From: JAXMCK01 sp046349395
Lineage (GTDB): Bacteria > Pseudomonadota > Alphaproteobacteria > Geminicoccales > Geminicoccaceae
Assembly (NCBI GenBank): GCA_046349395.1
Contig: JAXMCK010000003.1
Span: 186,001-250,000, forward strand
DNA: 64,000 nt
Direction: 5' to 3'
Numbering within the stretch: position 1 is the stretch's first letter; each line of letters opens with the position of its first letter. Below the pieces are notes generated by a model. That model saw only the letters and a list, made by a program, of their open reading frames with translations, had not been told where the DNA came from and searched no databases. Below, piece after piece: positions 7,456-16,667 of this stretch. The position numbers and the translations under genes were made by a program.

Positions 7456-10181
7456 GCCTCGGTGAGCGCGTCGGTCAGCAGCTTCTGGATCTTATGCAGC
7501 TTGCTGCGGTGCGTGATCTTCAGACCGAACACGTCCTTGACGTAGAACACGTCGACCACGCGCTCGCCATAGGTGCTGATGTGGGCGCTGTGGATGACGA
7601 GACCCAGCTCCTTCAGGGCCTTGGCGAGGTCGAAAAGGAGGCCCGGGCGGTCGCGGCCGTTGACCTCGACGACGCTGTGGGTGCGGCTGGCGGCATTATC
7701 GACCAGGACGCGCGGCTCGACCTCGAACACGTCGGTGCGCTTCGGGTGGGTGCGCTTGCCCTTCAGCGCCTGCTCCAGCCAGATCTCGCCGCCCAGCGCC
7801 TTCTCGATGTTGTTGCGAATGCGGTCGAGCCGGCTGTGGTCGGTGACGGCCTTGCCCGAGGTGGCGTCCTGGAAGCCCAGCGTGTCCAGCGCCATGCCGT
7901 CGTTGGTGGTGAAGATGTGGGCATCGACGATCGACACGCCGGACAGCGCCAGCGCCCCCGCCACCTTCATGAACAACCCGGGATGATCGGCGGCGTAGAG
8001 CAGCACCTCGGTCCGGGCGCGGAACTCGTCGATGCGGAAATCGAGCGAGAGCGGCGAGCGGACCTTGTCCGCGGCGCGCACGACGCCGGCGTGGCGGACA
8101 AGGTCCTCGGTGGGGAAGCCCAGCCAGTAACGGGGATCGTGGCGGCCGAGATAGGTCGCGATGTCGGCCTCGCTCCAGGGGCCGTCGCGCTCGGCGGCGA
8201 GGCGTTCGGTGAGCTTCAGCTTCGCCGACTCGATGCGCTGTGCGCGGCGGCCCTGCGGATCGCCGGTCGCCATGGCGGCCGCGGCCTCGTGGTACAGCTC
8301 GCGCAGGAGCTGGCCCTTCCAGCCGTTCCAGACCGATGGGCCGACCGCCTTGATGTCGACGACGGTGAGGACCAGCAGCAGCTTCAGCCGCTCGGGCGAC
8401 TGCACCAGCGAGACGAAGTCCGCGATCGTCTGCGGGTCCTCGTTGTCGCGGCGGAAGGCGAAGTTGCTCATGATCAGGTGGTGGCGGACGAGCCAGGCCA
8501 CCGTCTCGACGGCGTCGTCCGAGAGGCCGAACCGGGTGCAGAGGCGCTTGGCGATCTGCTCGCCGACGATGCTGTGGTCGCCGGGCCGCCCCTTGCCGAG
8601 GTCGTGCAGCAACACCGAGAGGTAGAGCTCGCGCCGGGACAGCAGTTTCGGCAGCAGCTCGGTGGCGACCGGAAGCTCCTTCGCCAGCTCGCCGCGCTCG
8701 ATCTGGGAGAGCAGGCCGATGGCCCGGATGGTGTGCTCGTCGACCGTGTAGACGTGGTAGAGATTGTGCTGGGTCTGCGCGACCACGCGGCCGAAGTCGG
8801 GCACGAAGCGGCCGAGCAGCCCTGTCTCGTTCATCCGCGAGAGGGCCGTCATCGGGTCTTTGCGCGAGCAGAGGATGTCGAGGAACAGGCGGTTCGCCTC
8901 GGTGTCCTCGCGTAGCACGGCGTCGACGCGGCCCAGGTGGTGTGCGACCGAGGACAGGGCCTGCGGCTGGATGTCGAGCTCGCGCTCCTGCGCCAGATGG
9001 AACAGCTCCAGCATCCGGATCGGCTCGCGCTCGAACAGGTCCGGTTCGGCGACGCCCACGCGGTTGCCGTTGATGACGAAGCCGTTGACTCGCCGGCGCC
9101 CGATAAAGCCCAGCCTCGGCAGGCCGAAGGGGCCGCGCTTCTGGAAGCGCTCTTCGAGGGCGGCCACGACCATCCGGGTCAATGCACCGACCTCGCGGGC
9201 GACGAGGTAGTAGCGCTTCATGAAGCGCTCGACCGCCCGCTGCTTCGAGCGGTCGCGATAGCCCATCAGCCGGGCGATCTCCGGCTGGACGTCGAAGGTG
9301 AGGCGCTCCTCGGGACGGCCGGTGAGGTAGTGGAGGTGGCAGCGGACGGTCCACAGGAAGCGCCGGGCGCGCAGGAAGCTCGTCATGCCGCCGCGGGTGA
9401 GCAGGCCCTCGCGCACCAACTCGGCGGGGCTGCGGGCGCCGCAGGATCCGGCACCCAGCCAGACCAGGGTCTGCAGGTCGCGCAGGCCGCCCTTGCCGTC
9501 CTTGATGTTGGGCTCGAGCAGAAAGCGCGAATCGCCCATCCGCTGGTGCCGCTGGTCGCGCTCGGCGAGCTTCGCCTCCACGAACTCGGCCTCGCGACCC
9601 TGCAGGATCTCCTTGTTGAACGATCGCTGCAGGTCGGCGAACAGCTCCTTCGAGCCCCAGACGAGGCGCCCTTCCAGGAGCGCGGTCTGGATCGTGAGAT
9701 CGGTCTTGGCGAGCTTGACGCAGTCCTGCACCGAGCGCGTCGACTGCCCCACCTTCAGGCCGAGATCCCACAGCTTGTAGAGCAGGAACTCCGCCATCTG
9801 CTCGCTGTGCGGCGTGCGCTTGTAGGAGCAGAGGAACAGGACATCGATGTCCGACTGCGGGGCCAGCTCGGCACGGCCGTAACCGCCGACGGCGACCAGC
9901 GCCAAGCGCTCGCCGGTGGTCGGGTTCGTCGTGCCGTAGAGGCGCCGGTCGGCATAGTCGAGCGCACCCTGGACCAGCGAATCGATCAGGCGCGCCAGCT
10001 CGACGTGCACCACCTCGGCATTGCCGCCGGATTCGAAATAGGTGCGCAGCTCCGCCCGGCCGTCGGTCAGCGCCGAGCGCATCCGGTCGAGCAGCTGTGC
10101 CTGCGCTTCCGCCGGTGCGGCGATCGCCGAGCGGACGCCGGCATGGTCCAGCATGTCGGTCTGTAGTTGGGCGGCCATCAT
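7452..10181 (-). CDS. glnD: [Protein-PII] uridylyltransferase / uridylyl-removing enzyme GlnD
   Basis: A 909-residue bifunctional nitrogen sensor that uridylylates and deuridylylates PII proteins in response to glutamine. Domains in order: a nucleotidyltransferase domain with VAVGGYGRAELAPQSDIDVL (about residues 95-117); a GlnD-specific helical linker; an HD domain with VLLHDLGKGRPGDHS (about residue 520) for the removing activity; and two C-terminal ACT domains (ADHPGLFMKVAGALAL and GRDRPGLLFDLAKALKE) that sense glutamine. Length and architecture are normal. Two adjacent ATG codons (10181 and 10178) could both serve as start. The 178 bases upstream, shared with ccmD on the other strand, hold no gene. 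Confidence 0.97.
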   Translation of the reverse strand: MMAAQLQTDMLDHAGVRSAIAAPAEAQAQLLDRMRSALTDGRAELRTYFESGGNAEVVHVELARLIDSLVQGALDYADRRLYGTTNPTTGERLALVAVGGYGRAELAPQSDIDVLFLCSYKRTPHSEQMAEFLLYKLWDLGLKVGQSTRSVQDCVKLAKTDLTIQTALLEGRLVWGSKELFADLQRSFNKEILQGREAEFVEAKLAERDQRHQRMGDSRFLLEPNIKDGKGGLRDLQTLVWLGAGSCGARSPAELVREGLLTRGGMTSFLRARRFLWTVRCHLHYLTGRPEERLTFDVQPEIARLMGYRDRSKQRAVERFMKRYYLVAREVGALTRMVVAALEERFQKRGPFGLPRLGFIGRRRVNGFVINGNRVGVAEPDLFEREPIRMLELFHLAQERELDIQPQALSSVAHHLGRVDAVLREDTEANRLFLDILCSRKDPMTALSRMNETGLLGRFVPDFGRVVAQTQHNLYHVYTVDEHTIRAIGLLSQIERGELAKELPVATELLPKLLSRRELYLSVLLHDLGKGRPGDHSIVGEQIAKRLCTRFGLSDDAVETVAWLVRHHLIMSNFAFRRDNEDPQTIADFVSLVQSPERLKLLLVLTVVDIKAVGPSVWNGWKGQLLRELYHEAAAAMATGDPQGRRAQRIESAKLKLTERLAAERDGPWSEADIATYLGRHDPRYWLGFPTEDLVRHAGVVRAADKVRSPLSLDFRIDEFRARTEVLLYAADHPGLFMKVAGALALSGVSIVDAHIFTTNDGMALDTLGFQDATSGKAVTDHSRLDRIRNNIEKALGGEIWLEQALKGKRTHPKRTDVFEVEPRVLVDNAASRTHSVVEVNGRDRPGLLFDLAKALKELGLVIHSAHISTYGERVVDVFYVKDVFGLKITHRSKLHKIQKLLTDALTEA

Positions 10182-10359
10182 CCCGAGCCCGCGGCTGTCA
10201 GGCGCCGCCTAGTTCTGGCCGGCTCGTAGCATGTTGCCGCAGGCGGAGCCAATCGGGGCCAACATGAACGAGACGCGGCTTGTTTGACGCGCATGCAGGA
10301 TTAAGCTGACCACTCGCGGAGCGCAGGGCCAGAACGGCAAGAAGCGGCAAGAGGACGAG

Positions 10360-10596
10360 GTGGCAGACTTTCTGGCCATGGGCGGCTATGGCGCCTTCGT
10401 GTGGTCGGCCTACGGCTTCGCGGCGATCGTGCTCGTCGGGTTGTTCGTGACGAGCTGGCGGGGTGCAAGACGCAAGGAGGCGGAGCTGGCCGAGCTGAGG
10501 CTGCGCGTGCGGCCGACGCGGGCCCGTCCGGCGCGTCCGCTGGTGGCCCGGCGCGAGCTCGAAGGTGCGGAATCGCGGTCCGCCGACGGCCGCTGA
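10360..10596 (+). CDS. ccmD: Heme exporter protein CcmD
   Basis: A 78-residue small membrane protein starting at GTG. It reads MADFLAMGGYGAFVWSAYG, followed by one hydrophobic segment (FAAIVLVGLFVTSW) and a basic, arginine-rich tail. The GGYGxFVWxAYG pattern before the membrane helix is the CcmD signature. CcmD helps release heme-loaded CcmE from the CcmABC transporter in System I cytochrome c maturation. It is the first gene of the ccm operon in this window; ccmA, ccmB and ccmC are not upstream, where glnD lies instead on the other strand. Confidence 0.85.
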   Translation: MADFLAMGGYGAFVWSAYGFAAIVLVGLFVTSWRGARRKEAELAELRLRVRPTRARPARPLVARRELEGAESRSADGR

Positions 10597-10615
10597 TCCA
10601 AGTTCCGGTTCGATC

Positions 10616-11071
10616 ATGATCCTGCGCAAGAAACAGCGATTGATGCTGGTGGTCCTGGCCCTGCTCCTGCTCGGCGGTGCGACCGGCCTGGTCCTGACCG
10701 CCCTCGACGACAAGGTGGCGTTCTTCGTCTCGCCCAGCGACATCGCGACGAAGGACATCAGCCCCGGCCGCCAGTTCCGGCTGGGCGGCCTCGTCGTGGC
10801 GGGCAGCATCGTGCACGAGCAGGACGGGCTTGTCCGCTTCGAGGTGACCGACACGGCGCATCAGGTGCCGGTGACGTACAAAGGTATCTTGCCGGACCTC
10901 TTCCGCGAGGGTCAGGGCATCGTCGCCCAGGGCCAGCTCGGGCCCGACGGCTCCTTCGTCGCCAGCGAGGTGCTGGCCAAGCACGACGAGAAGTACATGC
11001 CGAAGGAAGTGGCCGACGCGCTGAAGTCAGCCGGCTACTGGAAGGATCAGCACGGAGCGCCGCAGCAGTGA
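10616..11071 (+). CDS. ccmE: Cytochrome c-type biogenesis heme chaperone CcmE
   Basis: A 151-residue periplasmic heme chaperone with one N-terminal membrane anchor (LMLVVLALLLLGGATGLVL). The OB-fold body includes DISPGRQFRLGGLVVAGS and VPVTYKGILPDLFREGQG. The heme-binding histidine is His123 in the LAKHDEKYMP motif, with the partner tyrosine at position 127. The chosen ATG gives the standard MILRKKQRLM N-terminus; the frame extends 17 codons upstream into ccmD. The last four bases (GTGA) overlap the ccmF start. Confidence 0.96.
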   Translation: MILRKKQRLMLVVLALLLLGGATGLVLTALDDKVAFFVSPSDIATKDISPGRQFRLGGLVVAGSIVHEQDGLVRFEVTDTAHQVPVTYKGILPDLFREGQGIVAQGQLGPDGSFVASEVLAKHDEKYMPKEVADALKSAGYWKDQHGAPQQ

Positions 11072-13038
11072 TCGTCGAGCTCGGGCATTACGCGCTGGTG
11101 CTGGCCTTCGGGCTGGCGCTGGTGCAGGGAACACTGCCGCTGTGGGGGGCCGCACGGCGCGACGCCTCGCTGATCGCCCTGGCCCCCAGTGCCGCCATCG
11201 TCCAGTTCCTGGCGATCAGCCTCGCCTTCGCGGCCCTGATCCACGCCTACGTCGTGTCCGACTTCTCGGTCGTGAACGTCGCCACCAACTCGCACTCGCT
11301 GAAGCCGCTCATTTACAAGATCAGCGGGACCTGGGGGAATCACGAGGGCTCGCTGATCCTCTGGGTCTGGATCCTGTCCCTGTTCGGCGCCGCCGTCGCC
11401 GTCTTCGGCGGCAACCTGCCGCCGGCGTTCAGGGCCCGGGTGCTGGCCGTGCAGGGCCTGATCGGGCTCGGCTTCCTCGCCTTCTCGCTCTTCACCTCGA
11501 ACCCGTTCCTGCGGCTCGACCCGGCACCCGTCGACGGCAACGGCCTGAACCCGATCCTGCAGGATCCCGGGCTCGCGATGCACCCGCCGATGCTCTATCT
11601 CGGCTATGTCGGGTTCTCGACCGCCTATTCCTTCGCCATGGCGGCCCTCATCGAAGGGCGGATCGACGCCAGCTGGGCGCGCTGGGTGCGGCCCTGGACG
11701 CTGGCCGCCTGGGTGGCGCTGACCTTCGGCATCGCGCTGGGCTCCTGGTGGGCCTACTACACGCTGGGCTGGGGCGGCTTCTGGTTCTGGGACCCGGTCG
11801 AGAACGCTTCCTTCATGCCCTGGCTCGCCGGCACGGCCCTGCTGCACTCGGCGATCGTGGTCGAGAAGCGGGACACGCTGAAGAGCTGGACGGTGCTGCT
11901 GGCGATCCTCACCTTCTCGCTCTCGCTGCTCGGCACCTTCCTCGTCCGCTCCGGCGTGCTGACCTCCGTCCACTCCTTCGCCAGCGATCCGGCGCGCGGC
12001 GTCTTCATCCTGGCGCTGCTGATCGTGGCCGTCGGCGGCTCGCTGCTGCTCTACGCGTGGCGGGCGCCGGCGATGCAGGGTGGTGGCATGTTCGCCCCCA
12101 TCAGCCGCGAGGGGGCGCTGCTGCTCAACAACCTGCTGCTGGCGACGGCGACCGCGACCGTGCTTCTGGGCACGCTCTACCCGCTGATCCTGGACACGCT
12201 GACCGGCGGCAAGATCTCGGTCGGCCCGCCCTTCTTCAACGCCACCTTCCTGCCGCTGATGGTGCCGCTGCTGGTCGCCCTGCCGGTCGGCTCGATGCTG
12301 GCCTGGAAGCGGGGTGACCTGCTCGGCGCCCTCGCACGGCTCCGATGGGCGGCCGGGGCGACGCTCGCCGTGATCGTGCTGGTGGCACTCTTCACGAACG
12401 CGCGCCTCACGCTCGGCATGCTGGGCTTCGCGATGGGTGCCTGGGTGCTGTTCGGGGCGCTGGCGGAGGTGGTCGGCCGGCTAGGCCTCTTCCGCAAGGA
12501 CCGCGAGCGGCGGGCGCGGCTGCCTCGCTCGGCCTGGGCGATGGCCGTCTCGCATGCCGGTCTCGGCATCCTGATCATCGGGATCACCGCCACGGCGACG
12601 GGCCGCACCGAGCACATCCTGACCATGCAGCCGGGCCAGTCGACCGATCTCGGCGGCTACACGGTGCGGTTCGACGGGGTACAGGAGGTGCCGGGCCCGA
12701 ACTACACGGCCCAGCGCGGCACCTTCACGGTCTTCTCCGGCACCGATCCCGTAACCGCGGTCTGGGCGGAAAAGCGGTTCTTCCCGGTCGAGGGCATGCC
12801 GGTGAGCAAGCCCGGCATCGACACCACACTGTTCCGCGACCTCTATTTCGTGCTGGGCGAGCAGGCGAAGGACGGTGCCTGGACGGTGCGGCTCTACCTG
12901 AACCCGCTCGTCCTCTGGCTCTGGGGCGGTGCCATGATCACCGGCCTCGGCGGCCTGATCTCGCTGACCGACCGGCGCTACCGGGTCGGGGCACCGGTAC
13001 CGGCGCGTCGGGCCGTGGCTGCCGGAGCACCCGCATGA
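11068..13038 (+). CDS. ccmF: Heme lyase subunit CcmF
   Basis: A 656-residue polytopic membrane protein that transfers heme from CcmE to apocytochrome c together with CcmH and CcmI. The tryptophan-rich WWD heme-handling segment is present as WGGFWFWDPVENASFMPWL (about residues 233-251). Other conserved parts are SGTWGNHEGSLILWVW and DPGLAMHPPMLYLGYVGF. The start is GTG within the ccmE stop, and the stop overlaps the ccmG ATG, so the genes are translationally coupled. Confidence 0.97.
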   Translation: MIVELGHYALVLAFGLALVQGTLPLWGAARRDASLIALAPSAAIVQFLAISLAFAALIHAYVVSDFSVVNVATNSHSLKPLIYKISGTWGNHEGSLILWVWILSLFGAAVAVFGGNLPPAFRARVLAVQGLIGLGFLAFSLFTSNPFLRLDPAPVDGNGLNPILQDPGLAMHPPMLYLGYVGFSTAYSFAMAALIEGRIDASWARWVRPWTLAAWVALTFGIALGSWWAYYTLGWGGFWFWDPVENASFMPWLAGTALLHSAIVVEKRDTLKSWTVLLAILTFSLSLLGTFLVRSGVLTSVHSFASDPARGVFILALLIVAVGGSLLLYAWRAPAMQGGGMFAPISREGALLLNNLLLATATATVLLGTLYPLILDTLTGGKISVGPPFFNATFLPLMVPLLVALPVGSMLAWKRGDLLGALARLRWAAGATLAVIVLVALFTNARLTLGMLGFAMGAWVLFGALAEVVGRLGLFRKDRERRARLPRSAWAMAVSHAGLGILIIGITATATGRTEHILTMQPGQSTDLGGYTVRFDGVQEVPGPNYTAQRGTFTVFSGTDPVTAVWAEKRFFPVEGMPVSKPGIDTTLFRDLYFVLGEQAKDGAWTVRLYLNPLVLWLWGGAMITGLGGLISLTDRRYRVGAPVPARRAVAAGAPA

Positions 13039-13607
13039 GTGCGGTCGAGACGACGGGTGCGGCACCGACGGGCCGGCGCCGCACGCTGCTCTTCGTCATC
13101 CCGGTGCTCGTCTTTGCCGTCGTCGGCGTGTTCCTGGCCCTCGGCCTGACCCGCGACCCGAGCCTCCTGCCCTCGGCACTGGTCGGTAAACCGGCCCCGG
13201 ACTTCGACCTGCCGCCCATTCCGGGGCGCGACGAGGCCGGGTTCAGGCGTGCGGACCTCGGCGGCAAGCCGATGCTCGTCAATGTCTTCTCCTCGTGGTG
13301 CCTGCCCTGCCGGGCCGAGCACCCGCTGGTCTCGAAGCTGGCGGAGGAGGGCGTGACGGTGATGGGCATCAACTATAAGGACGACCCGGCGGCGGCGACC
13401 GCCTGGCTGAAGGAGCTTGGTGACCCATTCACCAAGGTCGGCGCCGACCGTAACGGCCGGACGGCGATCGAGTGGGGTGTCTACGGCGTGCCCGAGACGT
13501 TCGTGATCGACAAGAACGGGCAGATCGTCCACCGGCAGGCCGGACCGCTGATGCCGCGCGACGTCGAGCAGACGATCAAGCCGCTCCTGGCCCGCCTGTC
13601 GCAATGA
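13035..13607 (+). CDS. ccmG: Thiol:disulfide interchange protein CcmG (DsbE)
   Basis: A 190-residue membrane-anchored thioredoxin-like protein. An N-terminal hydrophobic anchor (LLFVIPVLVFAVVGVFLAL) is followed by the periplasmic domain, which begins GKPAPDFDLPPIPG. The redox-active site is SSWCLPCRAEHP (about residues 93-104), and the cis-proline loop is GVYGVPETFVID. It keeps the haem-binding cysteines of apocytochrome c reduced. The start was placed at the ATG that overlaps the ccmF stop; the longer open frame upstream runs inside ccmF and is not coding. Confidence 0.96.
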   Translation: MSAVETTGAAPTGRRRTLLFVIPVLVFAVVGVFLALGLTRDPSLLPSALVGKPAPDFDLPPIPGRDEAGFRRADLGGKPMLVNVFSSWCLPCRAEHPLVSKLAEEGVTVMGINYKDDPAAATAWLKELGDPFTKVGADRNGRTAIEWGVYGVPETFVIDKNGQIVHRQAGPLMPRDVEQTIKPLLARLSQ

Positions 13608-14074
13608 GGAAGCTCGTCCTCCTGCTCTGCCTGCTGGCCGGACCGGTGCTGGCGGCGACCTCGCCGTCAGAGATGCTGCAGGATCCCGCACTCGAGGCGC
13701 GGGCACGGGAACTCGGCCAGGAGCTCCGCTGCCTCGTCTGCCAGAACCAGTCGATCGACGATTCGGACGCCGATCTCGCGGCGGACATCCGGCAACTGGT
13801 GCGGGAGCGGCTGGTGGCCGGCGACACGGACCAGCAGGTGCGCGACTACATGGTCGCCCGCTACGGCGACTTCGTGCTGCTGAAGCCGCCGGTGCGTGCC
13901 TCGACCTGGCTGCTCTGGGCTGGGCCTTTCATCGTGCTGCTGATCGGCGCCGCTCTTATCGCCACGCATCTGCGCCGGCGGGCCGTGGCCCCGGCGCCCA
14001 CCGATCTCTCGGCCGAGGAGCGCCGGCGGCTCGACGCGTTGGTGGGCGGACCGGAGCGGGCACCCGAAGCATGA
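13604..14074 (+). CDS. ccmH: Cytochrome c maturation protein CcmH
   Basis: A 156-residue protein with a signal peptide (MRKLVLLLCLLAGPVLA), a periplasmic helical domain containing the LRCLVCQNQSIDDSDADLA motif (redox pair near residues 43-46), one membrane helix (WLLWAGPFIVLLIGAALIA) and a short cytoplasmic tail. It is the single-domain alphaproteobacterial form (CycL type), with the TPR part encoded separately by the next gene. The ATG overlaps the ccmG TGA by four bases, and the stop overlaps ccmI in the same way. Confidence 0.95.
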   Translation: MRKLVLLLCLLAGPVLAATSPSEMLQDPALEARARELGQELRCLVCQNQSIDDSDADLAADIRQLVRERLVAGDTDQQVRDYMVARYGDFVLLKPPVRASTWLLWAGPFIVLLIGAALIATHLRRRAVAPAPTDLSAEERRRLDALVGGPERAPEA

Positions 14075-15474
14075 GCTTCACGCTCGCCGCCGCCCTGCTC
14101 ACCCTCGTCGTGGTGGGTGCCCTGCTTTGGCCGCTAGCCCGCGCCCGGCGACTGCCGGGGCGCTCGCGTTACGACCTCGAGATCTACCGCGACCAGCTGG
14201 CCGAGGTCGGGCGCGATGCCGAGCGCGGTGTCATCAAGGGCGACGAGGCCCGCGCGGCGAAGCTCGAGATCGAGCGGCGCCTGCTGAAGGCCGCCGGCGA
14301 GAGCGAGCCCGAGACGTTGGCAGCCCCCGTCGGGCGGATCGGCGTGATCGCCGCCGCCGTGGCCGTGCCTGTGCTGGCTTATGTCCTCTATGCCGATCTG
14401 GGCTCGCCCCGGCTGCCCGACCTGCCCTTCGCTTCGCGCGAGCGGGCGCCGGACGAGGGGCCGAACATCCAGGAGATGGTGGCGAAGCTCGAGAAGCGGC
14501 TCGCCGAGCAGCCGAACGACGTCGAAGGCTGGCTGATGCTCGGGCGCTCCAAAGGCGTGCTTGGCGACCAGCCGGCAGCCGTCGAGGCCTACCGCAAGGC
14601 GGTCGCACTTGCCCCGCAGGACCCGCGCACCGTGGGCGAACTCGCCGAGTCCCTGGTCGTCGCCTCGGGCGAGATCGTGACGCCGGAGGCGAAGACGCTG
14701 TTCGGCCAGCTGGCGACATTGGAACCCCGCGATCCGCGACCGGCCTACTATCTGGGCTTTGCCGACGTCCAAGCCGGCGACGATGCGGCGGCGATCGAGC
14801 GCTGGCGCAAGCTGCTGGCCGAGTCGCCGTCGAACGCGCCCTGGCGGCAGCGCGTCGTCGATGCGCTGCGGGACGCCGCCAAGCAGTCTGGGGCGGATGC
14901 GGACGCGATTCTGGCCTCAGCCACCGGCACTGCACCGGTCGAGGCACCAACACCACAGACGGCGACAGCCGGACCCGGCCCCACGCCGGAGCAGGCGGCC
15001 GCGGCCGCCCAGATGCCGCCCGAACAACAGCAGGCGATGATCCGCTCCATGGTCGACCGGCTGGCGGCCAAGATGGATGCCGACGGCAGCGACGTCGAAG
15101 GTTGGCGCAAGCTGGCTCAGGCGCGCATCGTTCTGGGCGAGACCGACGCCGCCAAGGCCGTCTACGTGAAGGCGTTGGCCCTCCACCCCGACGATCCGGG
15201 CCTGCTCCGGGGCTATGGCACGGTTCTGCTGGGTCCGGTGGAGCAGAAGACCGGCTTGCCCGAGGTGGGCTCGCAGGCCGCGGAGCTGTTCGAAAAGGTG
15301 GTGAAGCTCGATCCCAAGGACCCGGAGAGCAACTGGTATCTGGGCATTCGGGCGCTGCAGGGCGGCCAGAAGGACGCGGCGCGCAGTCACTGGCAGGTGA
15401 CGCTGGCGGCCCTCGATCCGAGCAGTGAGGACTACAAGGCGGTCAAGAAGGAGTTGGACGGCCTCGGCAGCTGA
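14071..15474 (+). CDS. ccmI: Cytochrome c-type biogenesis protein CcmI (CycH) with TPR domain
   Basis: A 467-residue protein. An N-terminal membrane segment is followed by a cytoplasmic helix pair with the CcmI signature (SRYDLEIYRDQLAEVGRDA, about residues 32-50). A second membrane segment lies at about residues 89-108, and a periplasmic TPR region begins around residue 130 (NDVEGWLMLGRSKGVLG) and repeats near residue 335. The linker between repeat blocks is rich in proline, alanine and glutamine. CcmI binds the C-terminus of apocytochrome c and delivers it to CcmFH. It is the last recognised gene of the ccm operon. Confidence 0.93.
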   Translation: MSFTLAAALLTLVVVGALLWPLARARRLPGRSRYDLEIYRDQLAEVGRDAERGVIKGDEARAAKLEIERRLLKAAGESEPETLAAPVGRIGVIAAAVAVPVLAYVLYADLGSPRLPDLPFASRERAPDEGPNIQEMVAKLEKRLAEQPNDVEGWLMLGRSKGVLGDQPAAVEAYRKAVALAPQDPRTVGELAESLVVASGEIVTPEAKTLFGQLATLEPRDPRPAYYLGFADVQAGDDAAAIERWRKLLAESPSNAPWRQRVVDALRDAAKQSGADADAILASATGTAPVEAPTPQTATAGPGPTPEQAAAAAQMPPEQQQAMIRSMVDRLAAKMDADGSDVEGWRKLAQARIVLGETDAAKAVYVKALALHPDDPGLLRGYGTVLLGPVEQKTGLPEVGSQAAELFEKVVKLDPKDPESNWYLGIRALQGGQKDAARSHWQVTLAALDPSSEDYKAVKKELDGLGS

Positions 15475-15560
15475 GCCGGGGTTAACCCGCCCTTAGGGAT
15501 GCGAGCGCCACGATCCGCCGGCACAGTCTCCGTCGCCGGTGCCGCTTGTCCACACGTCGT

Positions 15561-16667
15561 ATGCTCCTGGCCGAGGATCCGCCGCCCAAGACCTTCGTCG
15601 AATGGGGCGTTCCGGTTCCGTTCACGACACCCCTCGTCGCACATGGGCGGGTGCGACCGACCCCCCGCGGCCGCATCGAGCTGATCATGCCGAGCCCTGC
15701 CGGCGGACGGGGTTTCTGGATCCTCGATCTCGCTGCCGCCGGCGAGGCGGTGAAGCTGACACTGCACGACCGGCTGCTGATCGAGCGGGTGCTCGCCTTG
15801 CCCGTGATCTCGCCCTCGGAAATCCGCCGAATCGGGCGCGGTCTGGCGATGGAGGGTGCCGCCGGTCCGGCTGCGGCCGATGCCGCGGCGCAAGCGGCAC
15901 AGGCCGAGGAGACCGAGCAGCTTCTCACCTACTACCACGTCGTCGTCCGACTGCTGAAGCAGACCGGCCTCGACGGTCTCGATTGGACCACACTCGCCGG
16001 TGACAAGAAGGACGAGACCCGCGGCCGTCTGCGCGACGTGTTGCGCGGGGTGGCGCCGAACATGGGGCTGGAGCCCGACGGGGTGCTCGACTGCCTCGAA
16101 GACATCAGCCTCGCAGCAGCACCGATCGGCTATCCGGGTGCGGAGTTCATGAGCCGATCCGATCGGCAGCTGCAGGGCCTGCGCAGCTTCGCCGAGCAGC
16201 TGCGGAGCTGGAGTGCGGGCGAGGACGGTCCGCGCGGTCAGCGGGTGACCGCGATCCACGCTTGTCTCGCCCGCAGCGAAGGCGAGGCCGTCACCGCACT
16301 CGCCTCGGCCCGGCCTCTGCTCGAGGACGTCATGGAGCTGGTCCGGCAATGGTGCGCCGAGCGCCGCGAGGTCGCTGCGACCATCGCCCAGCCGGAATGG
16401 CTGCTCGACCCGTGGGAGCGGATTCTCGCCTCCTGGGATGCTGCCGCAGCGCTCGACCGGTCGGCGCAATGGGCGGTGCTGGAAGAGCTCGAAGTGCTCC
16501 TGCCCTTGTTCGAGCGCCGCAACCTCGCCGAGTTGGACCAGTCCCCGGCCGAGACGGGCCGGATGCAGCGCGGCCGACGCGTGCGGCTGTTCGAGGACTG
16601 GCGCACCGGTCTCGTGCTGCTCGACGCCATCGCGCGCTACGAGCGCCTGCGGGCGGCAGCACCATGA
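15561..16667 (+). CDS. Conserved hypothetical protein, first of a coupled pair downstream of ccmI
   Basis: A 368-residue protein not recognised from sequence. It starts MLLAEDPPPKTFVEWGVPVP and has no signal peptide or membrane segment. A basic, proline-containing N-terminal part is followed by a mainly helical acidic protein, with an alanine/glutamate-rich stretch around residues 105-125 (AAADAAAQAAQAEETEQ). TTG at 15546 is an alternative start. The stop overlaps the ATG of the next gene by four bases, so the two are very probably made together. Its spacing from ccmI (86 bases) would allow co-transcription, but nothing in the sequence points to a cytochrome c role. Confidence 0.7.
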   Translation: MLLAEDPPPKTFVEWGVPVPFTTPLVAHGRVRPTPRGRIELIMPSPAGGRGFWILDLAAAGEAVKLTLHDRLLIERVLALPVISPSEIRRIGRGLAMEGAAGPAAADAAAQAAQAEETEQLLTYYHVVVRLLKQTGLDGLDWTTLAGDKKDETRGRLRDVLRGVAPNMGLEPDGVLDCLEDISLAAAPIGYPGAEFMSRSDRQLQGLRSFAEQLRSWSAGEDGPRGQRVTAIHACLARSEGEAVTALASARPLLEDVMELVRQWCAERREVAATIAQPEWLLDPWERILASWDAAAALDRSAQWAVLEELEVLLPLFERRNLAELDQSPAETGRMQRGRRVRLFEDWRTGLVLLDAIARYERLRAAAP

